NCBI GenBank assembly: GCA_036873135.1
Contig: JAPTYO010000020.1
Span: 9,177,703 to 9,241,702, forward strand
DNA: 64,000 nt
Direction of reading: 5' to 3'
Source of the DNA: Clarkia xantiana subsp. parviflora
Lineage: Eukaryota > Streptophyta > Magnoliopsida > Myrtales > Onagraceae
The notes under the pieces are model-generated. The model did not search any database and had not been told where the DNA came from. It saw only the letters and a program-made list of their open reading frames with translations. Shown piece after piece: positions 56,223 to 64,000 of the stretch (its first letter is position 1; every line of letters starts with the position of its first letter). The position numbers were made by a program, and so were the translations under genes.

Positions 56223-57100
56223 CAATCACCGGGGAGATCTGCCGATTGAAAACACGCAAGCTTAGCCCAAGAAAAGCAGAAAACGGACAGTAGAGACAAG
56301 ATGAAACTCATTTTCCCAAAACGACGAATACAAAGTCAAAAGGTAAGAATAGAAAGATGATATGGGAAGACCCCACTGGCCAATAAGCAGAGGCAGGGGA
56401 GCAAGGGGAGATAGTTATAACCCCCAGCATAGAGAGACCCCACTGGCCAACAAGCAGAGGCAGGGGGGCAAGGGGAGATAGTTATAACCCCAGTATAGAA
56501 GACCCCACGCGCCAGTAAGCAGACCGATCATCAATATCGAGCCTACTAAAACACGGCTAAGGCATGGAGCAACATGTTGGCAATGAAGGGTCCAAACGGG
56601 GGGTTCCGTCTGGACAGAGATATGGCGAGTGTCCCGCTCGGATTGGCCCGAGCGGGCAGTAAATAATTTACTTAGGCCTGGCTGATCCGACTGGAAGTCC
56701 CCGTGCGGGCCATTGATCTGTGCTGGTTGGGAAATATTTTGGCATTTGATGTTAGGGCCCGGTATAATTCATAACTTCGTCCGTACCTTGCCTTAGTCGA
56801 ATTCTCCAATAGTCAAGCTGGATGACACCTCAATTGAGTGAATATCCATCATTTCCTTAGGAGAATGGGTTTTCTTTCTCGCGGCTGTAAGTTGGTGTCA
56901 TCTTAGCATTCTTTGGATGATGGGTTTTCTTTATGGCGCCGCCTTTATACCTTTCATAAATTAACACATGGAGAGGCGCCGCGTTTGTACTTTTAGTCGA
57001 CTCTTAGTCTTTACTTGTTTAGCAGTGTCTTTTCATTTCAACGACTTTTAACTCTTATTTTGTATCTTACAGTTTATAATCGCTATCGTGACTTGTATTT
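56223..57100. repeat. G5 upstream region and possible LTR relic
   Basis: 56375-56515 holds two to three copies of a unit near 70 bp (GACCCCACTGGCCAA, AAGGGGAGATAGTTATAACC). From about 56800 to 57100 the sequence recalls the modules of G1/G2-type LTRs on the minus strand (TTTCCTTAGGAGAATGGG, TTTTAGTCGACTCTTAGTC), so it may be an old LTR fragment. No gene seen. Confidence 0.4.
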
Positions 57101-58110
57101 ATTGGGGTTCCTACAAGAAGTATCTTTGCAAATTATACTTTCTAAAGTAACCTAATCAATGCCTTGACACCGAAGGTTCTTGGCTTTCAAATCGATTAGG
57201 GTTCTTCTTTTGTTTTAGGTATATCAATTCCTTCAACATTGATTCCTCTTTCAACAAGTTCTTCAAATTTTATAGGGACATCAATAGTGGTACCAAGAGA
57301 ACCTCCACCGAGTTTGACGCGATTATCTCGAGAATTACTATTTTTCAAGCACTTGCCCACGTCTAGAAGCCTTGGATGTGAGATTTTCTCACGCCTGGAC
57401 TATTAGACTCCACTGTTCATAATTCTTACTATTTAACTTTGGAATGTTAAGACCAACAAATTCATTTGATTCAATTACTTTGTTAGACATCTTCCTGATT
57501 TCGGTTTTGCAAAATCGAAACGATATTGCAGAATCTTCTCACTGTGTTTCTCTAATACCACGTGTAGGGTCAAAACGGTTTTTGTAATCTGAATTTCTTG
57601 TATTGCAAACAAAAATTATGAACTAATCGATCAATGAAGTAATTGGGAGAAAAAAGAAGCTCAACTTCATGAAATCTTCATCTATTTCATTCAGCAATAA
57701 CTACCTTACATATCTAAGAAACCTGAAAACTCCAGGCTCTAAGTAACTGTCTACACCATTATCTTCTCCGCTAAGTCACTACTTGAAAACAGCCCATAAA
57801 ACATCTCCACTAAGTCACTACTCGAAAACTGCCCCTAAATCATCTCCAAATAAACCTGTAACCTACCTTACAATAATCAACATAAACCAGAGTTTAAACT
57901 TAACTTAGCTTCAACTAACTAACTAATTAATGAATTCGACCACAAATAAGACAACTCCACTACTTATTATTCATCAAGACTACTTCTTCTTCTTCTTCAA
58001 GTCAATTGATGTTCACCTCCATTGAACTCTACTTTGTCTCTATGAGGCGCAATTACATCTCCTTCGATCTGCAAATATTTTCCTAACCTGCACAAATTCA
58101 AATATGTCTT
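57100..58110 (-). mobile_element. Copia E relic
   Basis: Minus strand: a primer-site-like TGGTATTAGAG at about 57551-57561, an LTR-like start TGTAGGGTCAAAACGG at 57563 extending right (end not found), and on the left a gag start ATG with VIESNEFVGLNIPKLN and NYEQWSL, then a stop. A second short frame ends KFEELVERGINVEGIDIP. Most of the element is gone. Typical opening of a copia gag; the rest is uncertain. Confidence 0.55.
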
Positions 58111-59540
58111 CAGAACTAATGTAACTTTTTGTAATATTTGAAGACTATTGGTGATGAAGATGATACCTTTCTCCCAGAGATCAAATGTCGTCTAGGCGAC
58201 GAGTGAGGCTTGGCTTGGTTAAAACACCTTTTAGCCAAGGCTTTAGTCGGAGCGACACTTGAATGCTGGGTCCTGGGCCTTCTTTAGGTTTAGCCTATGC
58301 TCCCAATTGTGCCGAGGTCTAGCGAATGCATAATTTGCTTTGCGATGGTTTGCTGTGGTGGAATTCAAGTATGGCGTCTTCATTCTTTGGAACCCAATAA
58401 CTCACACATTTCTTCATGTTTTTTGGACGATTTATTTTTTTCTAAACAGCATAAATTTTCGAGATCTATACAACCCAAGTTCAGAAGTTCCTCTATCTTC
58501 GACTGAAATTCTTGAGTTGTTGTCAATGAATATATATTTAGCTTCACGAGGTATTGTATATGTTGGTGAAAATTCTTTGATCTCTAGCTATGTGGTATGC
58601 TGCACCTGCATGTAAAATCAGATATGAACTAGAGTCAACTAATAAACGGTAGTGGAAAACATTTAGAAATCAAAGAAGTTGAGTGAACCACACCCTAGAG
58701 GTTCTCTTCGTTAATAAGATCACATCAAACGTAAAAGAAGCTCAATTGAGCTATATCAGCCAAAATCGAGCTTGGGCAGAAGTGGAGAGCATGCCTGAAA
58801 CAGTGTATCAAAGGGTTAATTACCAAAAAACAAACTCAACTTTGAGTGTTTTGCAAAATAACAAACTAAATTATTTTTCTTAACAAATAACAAACTAAAC
58901 TTGATACTTTTGCAAAACACAACCCTATTTCTTTTTCCGTTAATATCAGGCGACATTTGACAATTTTAACGGAAGCAAAAACACAAATGCCTAGTTTGCC
59001 CATTATGCTCTATTAGAAGCATTTCATCTTCTGTACTTTGAGAATATACACTCGTTGCCTAAACCTCGATTCATAGTATGAATTATGTTTTGCTATCTTC
59101 TATTTTCTTCTATACATCCTCTTATCCCAACAAACATTCATTGCTGGTCGGATTAAGCACGAACTGCAGTAGAAAATTATGGTTTAGGGTTATTGCTCGT
59201 CAACTTCGTTAATCAGAAAATTATGGTATGTTGTCTTAGTTTGACATTGATATTTTTGTTGCAAAAAAATAATGTTTGGTATTATTATGAGAGAAGATAG
59301 TTTGGATAGAAGGAATGCGTAGTTTTAGTCGATCAAACAAATTTGAATTTCTATATTTTGTGATGTTTAGGTGTAATTGTTATTAGTATTAGAAACTTGT
59401 AGTTTCAACGAATTGGTGATAATAACTTCATAACTATTACGTTAAAATGAAAGAAAGAATCTTAATTTTTGGTTGTCAATGTTTTGTCCTTGTTAATCCA
59501 AGTTTTTGTTATTGCCTGGATAATATAGTATCAGAATTGG
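58111..59540. other. Region without recognised genes
   Basis: AT-rich. Short open frames (58297-58615, 58683-58883) have no known domain. About 70 bp near 58405-58475 recur at 62850-62918 (TTTCTTCAT...TTTTCGAG...CAACCCAA). A near-duplicated segment with AACAAACTAAA lies at 58830-58930. Confidence 0.5.
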
Positions 59541-59562
59541 TTGACATTAAGAAAAATTCAAA

Positions 59563-60672
59563 GTGTTGCATCAATTCAAAGGTTGTGATTTGGTTGATGT
59601 TACTTTTATGAATGTGAGTGTTGTTGATGGGAGCAAGCTGCCTTGTGCTAAAATGTGTCCCAAGTTTCAATGGATGATGCAATGCACATGGTTTACAACT
59701 GATGTCTTGGTTATTCCCTTAGATAGCTATGACATGGTGTTGGGGGGTCCAGTTGTTGATGACATTGGATGATATAGTTTGGAACTTTAAGCAGGTGATT
59801 ATGCATTTCAAGGTGGAGTGTAGAAGAATTGAATTAAAGGGAACTAAGCAGAATGATATCTTCTTATGTTTTGCAAAGAAGATGATCTTGTTGTAAGAAG
59901 TGTGAGCAGCTTACTGATATGGTAGGTGAGTTTGAGGAAATTTTTCAGTTGCCCACTACATTACCTCCCTTTAGAGTACATGGGCACCATATTAATTTGA
60001 AGGAGGCGGTCTTCACAATCAATCAAAAGCCTCATCGTTACCCTGCAATAAGAAAATACATTATTGAGAAAATGACAAAGGAGTTACTGGATGCAGGGGT
60101 GATTAGAGGAAGTAAAAGTCATTGTGCAGCTACAGTTGTGTTGGTGAAAAAGAAAGATGGAACGTGGAGGATGTATGTAGGTTACAGGAAGCTCAATGAG
60201 GCTACCGTTAAGAACAAATTACCAATTTCCTTAGTAGAGGATTTATTGTTTGAGCTGCATGGTGATGTGATCTATTTTAAGATGGACTTGCGTTCTGAGT
60301 ACCACCAGATTAGAATGTGGTCGGAGTATGTGTTTAAAACAGGTTTCAAAACTAACCAAGGGCATTTTTGAATTCCTTGTAATGCCATTTGGTCTCACTA
60401 ATGCATCTGCAACTTTCCAAGAGTTAATGAACTCAGCATTATCACCTAGGCAGCAAGCATTGCCAGTTTATGGAAAGGAACTGTTGGCTATCATTCTAGC
60501 AGTAAAACAATGGCATTATTACTTGATTACAGGACACTTTGTTATCAAACCTGACAAAAAGATTATGAAACATTTGCTCGAGCGGAAAATCACAACTCCT
60601 CTTCAACACAACTGGCTTTCTACCATTGAGGTCAAGGTTCTCTTATGGGGGATAACTGAAATGTACAAATAA
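59563..60672 (+). pseudogene. pol: Chromovirus-like gypsy protease, RT and RNase H remnant
   Basis: Protease end (VIPLDSYDMVLGGPVV, usually GVQW), then RT from 59919: VFTINQKPHRYPAIRK, VVLVKKKDGTWRMYVGYRKL, YFKMDLRSEYHQIRM, a frame change near 60360, and FLVMPFGLTNASATFQELMN. It then jumps to RNase H (YGKELLAIILAVKQWHYYL, LLERKITTPLQHNWLS), skipping the YVDD block, so an internal deletion of several hundred bases occurred near 60445. The family differs from the Tat-like elements in the rest of the window. Confidence 0.85.
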
Positions 60673-60740
60673 AGATTAGGGACGCTATTAGTCATTTTAA
60701 TAAGGTGAGGTACCCAAGTGTAATTGTCGAGAGTTAAAAT

Positions 60741-61397
60741 TGTTGGGATGTAACGTACTCTTGAATGGGGATTTAGGCGGGAAAGTTGAGTTGATCATTC
60801 AGTCAATCAATTGGATGAATTGTTGTGATTTCCATAAAGTATCAAAATTGTGCCGCTGCAACAATTCTACAGAAGAACTGCTCAGCTGCTGCAAATGTAT
60901 TAACGAGTAAGAAACCTAACCGTGAATTTTCTTAAAATTGGAGGTTGACAAGAAAGATCCGTAAATTTTAATGTTTTGCAGCAGTTTGTGCTCAATTGTA
61001 GAAGAAAAGAATTATAGAAGACAACTAAAGGTTTCTAAGGGAGGGGTAAACTAGGTAATTGACTTTGGTATAGAAGACAGCAACTTTCGTAAGATATTAA
61101 CAGTAAATGAACCAAGTATGTATTTTACAAATTCTCTCAAGTTTATTTTGTTTTTTGGTATATAACCCTTGTATGAAAGCTCGAATTAAAGGCTAAGCGG
61201 GTGGATGATATGTAATAAATAGAGTTTGGGGACCTTTCTAGCTAGTTGAGAAAGTTAGAGGTCAGTTTTAGAAATATTAAGAAGTTGACTGTTGATTGAA
61301 ACGGTTTGTTGAATGGTATAAGGGGGGGAAGCTCATTTGTAAGAAGTTAGTGAATGATTCTATGAAATTCTGAATTCTATGATGTTTGTTCATATCA
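60741..61397 (+). repeat. Gypsy LTR with primer site and gag start
   Basis: 657 bp, TGTTGGGATGTAACGTACTC to TTCATATCA. TGGTAACAGAGC at 61400-61411, a common plant gypsy primer site, follows, then a leader and a probable gag ATG at about 61495 (MADNTHSQ), broken after eight codons. It lies to the right of the RNase H remnant, so it could be shared between two tandem copies or be a separate element's 5' end. Confidence 0.65.
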
Positions 61398-61639
61398 TTT
61401 GGTAACAGAGCTCTCGAATCCTGCCCTCTTCTGGCGAGTGCTCGATTCCGTTCACCCCTCTGGTGGCGACTTTGTTCATTTGCTACTGTGATCGATGGCG
61501 GACAATACTCATAGTCAGTAAATTTAAAAGTTGGACAATACCACAGGTGTTTCATTAGGACGTTGAAGTATTGGCTCGACTGATTTACTGAAGAAAGATA
61601 AGTTCCAAAGAAGCTCAGTGTGCGTTTAATTGTTTTCAT

Positions 61640-62645
61640 GGATTCACTCCATCACCACTAAAGTTAAGAACAACTATTTTTGAGATTGAACAAGTGTAAT
61701 GAATGCTGATAATGGACATACCTTGCTGTTAGAGACTCTTCAACACCAAGTAGCTTCCCACTCACACTCATCACTCTGACATGGCATGGCAACTAATTTT
61801 CCATTATTCCATATTTTATCCTTCGTTTCTTCCTTCCTGTACAGTTCATAAGCAACGTGTAAGTAAGATGGCTCCCACTTATTAACAGTAGTTTCCATGC
61901 CTTCAATACTATCTATATATATCATAAAGGGAGATGAGCCAATATACTAGTAAAAAGGAAGCGCTAAATCATCATATTGAAAAACACTGACTGAATAAAT
62001 AAATAATGCAATTACCAAATGCACTGCCGTTGCTGTATCCACTTTCAGCAACTTGGTATTGAACAATTATCATTCATCAATCTTCAGTTGTTGTGTAATC
62101 ATCTAAAAGTAGAACTAATTCAATAATTACAGCAGCCACTCAATGGGTCTAAAAATTCAGGAGTTAACAAAATCAGAAAACTAACCCCCACTTGTAGCTT
62201 TGATAACCAGCCATCAATAATCTTCAAAATCAATACGTAATTTGGATAGTATGTTGCAGCAGGAAAGCACATGTTGTCTTAAAATCCATGAAACAACCAA
62301 GAATAGCAACCGAGAAAATAAAGTTGATCGAATTCTTCAGCAGCCACAACCTGTTATCAAATATATAATTAGTAGGCAATCAATTTGTAGATCAATACAC
62401 CAGAAATTCAGGAGATTAAACAACATCAGAAATCACGCAGCAAAAGACCAGAATGGATAAAATATAAATCCAGAAGCAGCCACGCCCATCGAAATTCAGA
62501 AATCCAAATTCGAACCCACCAAACCAGACAAGTAATTGAAAGTGTGGCAAGCAGCAGAAGTGGCGGAGCATGTAATGTGAGTGAAAGAAATAACAAAGTG
62601 AAGGAAGAAGGAAAAACGAATGAATGAATGAATGTGTTTGGAGCA
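61640..62645 (-). other. Possible host gene fragment
   Basis: Minus strand. An open stretch at 61925-61740 with varied composition (EGMETTVNKWEPSYLHVAYE, WNNGKLVAMPCQ) ends near a consensus donor (AGCAAG|GTATG at about 61714). Farther upstream, 62645-62450 resembles a 5' leader. No retroelement similarity is seen. I do not recognise the protein; it may be an exon of a broken gene or chance. Confidence 0.3.
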
Positions 62646-63050
62646 AAAAAAAATATATATATATATGTATGTTATCACAAACCGGAGTGAAGTTAATGTT
62701 GGGTCTAATATTTTTTTTTAAGAATAATAGAACCGGGCGGGTTCATTCCTGGTCCAATGATCATCATGGCATAATAGAACCAACGTACCAATTCTGCAGA
62801 AATGAAGTTGAGTAACAGCAGCTTAAAACTTTGAACACCATTTTCTCACTCATTTCTTCATCATTTTAGACGAATTTTTTTTGAAATCGCATAACTTTTC
62901 GAGTTCTATGCAACCCAAATTGCCGTTAGGCGATTTGCCCAGCTAGTTTTTTCAATAAACACCATTTTCCATCTTAATTTCTACTTTTTCATATCAAACT
63001 CCACACATTCAAACAGTTGTCACCTTTGATCACCCTCTTAAATTAGAAAT
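62646..63050. other. Region without recognised genes
   Basis: Starts with a short TA repeat (62652-62670), then AT-rich sequence with no motif recognised except the 70-bp repeat at 62850-62918. Confidence 0.5.
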
Positions 63051-63144
63051 TGGCTTCCAATAGTACCTCCACACCGTTGCTGTTGCTCCTCCCGACCCAC
63101 TAAGCTACACAATTTTGATCGGGAACCCACCGTTCACGAATACC

Positions 63145-63840
63145 CAATTTTCGACTATCTTCTTTCACATTCTATGTAATTAAATAAATAAACTCTAGAT
63201 GACAAAGTATTCCAATTATCCTTACTAGTCCAACTGTTAGCAGCATCACGTTAAACTTTTTTAAGATGGGTTGGTGGTCATGTGTTCGAACCTCGGCCAT
63301 TCCCTACTGTGTATCCAGTTTTCGACTATTTTCTTTCGGATTCTATGGAATCAAATTAAATAAAATCCCGTCGACAAAGTAAATTAAATACCTCTTCTAG
63401 TCTAATTGGTAGAAGTATGCTAATTTTGTTTTTTTTAATTATATATAGGTCGGTGGTCATGTGTTCGAACCTCGGAGATTCCATAGTATTTCGACTATAT
63501 AATAAATAAAATCTTGATGACCATGTAATAGTTTTTCGCCTATTTCAGAATTAAATAAATAAAATCTTAATGACCATGTAATTTAATTATGTCTTCTAGT
63601 CCAAGTGGTAGCAGCATGTTTATGTTTTTTAAATTCCCCGAACAGGTGGTGGTCATGTGTTCGAACCTCGCCTATTCCCAACTATACCCAATTTTCGACC
63701 ATCTTCTTTCATTTTATGTAATATTAAAATAAATAAACTCTACAAGACAAAGTATATCAATTATCTCGCCTTGTCCTAAAAGTGCATTATTTTTTTATGT
63801 TCTGGGTTGATGGTCAAGTGTTCAAACCTCGCCTATCCCA
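63145..63840 (+). repeat. Four tRNA-like repeats spaced about 180 bp
   Basis: Cores at 63224-63295, 63398-63475, 63597-63670 and 63768-63833. Each starts TAGTCCAAGTGGTAGCAGCAT or a variant, which fits a Pol III A box, and ends GGTCATGTGTTCGAACCTCG, which fits a B box. AT-rich spacers share ACCCAATTTTCGAC and AAATAAATAAA(A/C)TCT. They could be tRNA-derived SINE heads or a satellite that took up a tRNA relic. No full cloverleaf was checked. Confidence 0.6.
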
Positions 63841-64000
63841 CAACATCACTTTTTTTTATGATGGATCGTGCCCTCATTTAGAGAACAGCACTCGTAGCAT
63901 GCTTGCTTTACAACAAGACTAATCTTCACTTGCACCGAGTCTGTCCATAAGGGATAACTGTTGGTCATGAATATTCATCCATTCAACTCAGTGGGGTTTA
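63841..64000. other. Window end without recognised genes
   Basis: No motif, repeat or open frame of note. Confidence 0.5.

Larger units (their letters stand above)
44329..56760 (+). mobile_element. G5, gypsy element lacking gag
   Basis: Plus-strand Tat-like element: 5' LTR, primer site, protease to integrase, 49-bp array, antisense gene. Gag is missing except its last 40 codons, which follow the primer site by about 30 bp. Copia D is inserted in the antisense gene. No 3' LTR matching 44329-45078 was found to the right, so the right limit is approximate and the end is probably truncated. Confidence 0.7.

Overview
The window is plant nuclear DNA made almost entirely of nested LTR retrotransposons. 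The grounds are Ty1-copia elements primed by initiator-Met tRNA, Ty3-gypsy elements of the Tat type (PBS beginning TGGCGCCGT), very short GT-AG introns and AT-rich spacers. A flowering plant, probably a dicot, fits best; nothing seen allows a finer call. No prokaryotic gene, CRISPR array, rRNA or intact host gene was found.

Layout. 1-3090: 3' end of a plus-strand Tat-like gypsy element (G0: integrase, hairpin-rich tandem repeats, 3' LTR). 3091-13016: an old minus-strand copia relic (copia B), split by a complete but gutted relative (copia A, 4400-12751, target duplication CTTTA). 13017-40508: a minus-strand gypsy element (G1) with gag and protease, no RT or integrase, an antisense gene and an 81-bp tandem array. 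G1 is split twice: by G2 (15631-25529, duplication GCCAT), which itself holds a copia fragment (copia C) and a gypsy fragment (G3), and by G4 (28146-39085, duplication GTCGG), a nearly full-length plus-strand element. 40712-44328: a decayed plus-strand gypsy element (G6). 44329 to about 56760: a plus-strand gypsy element (G5) with almost no gag, holding a young copia element (copia D, 50629-55259, duplication CTTTA) inside its antisense gene. 56760-64000: older debris (copia E, a chromovirus-like gypsy pol and LTR), a possible host-gene fragment, and four spaced tRNA-like repeats at the right end.

The recurring system is an antisense gene between pol and the 3' LTR of four separate gypsy elements (G1, G3, G4, G5). 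All four copies have a short intron in the same place and phase, just after a conserved ALHLL...IPP block, followed by a coiled-coil-like exon. The G4 copy also has an upstream region resembling the Pfam 'putative gypsy type transposon' family (Transposase_28). In G1, G4 and G5 a tandem array lies exactly between the 3' end of the sense genes and the 3' end of the antisense gene. Extra antisense ORFs are known in Tat-lineage elements; the shared intron and the arrays at the convergent ends are the parts most worth following up.

All older coding regions are broken, mostly by changes of the C-to-T or G-to-A kind expected from methylated plant transposons. The most intact protein gene is the copia D polyprotein, with one in-frame stop.
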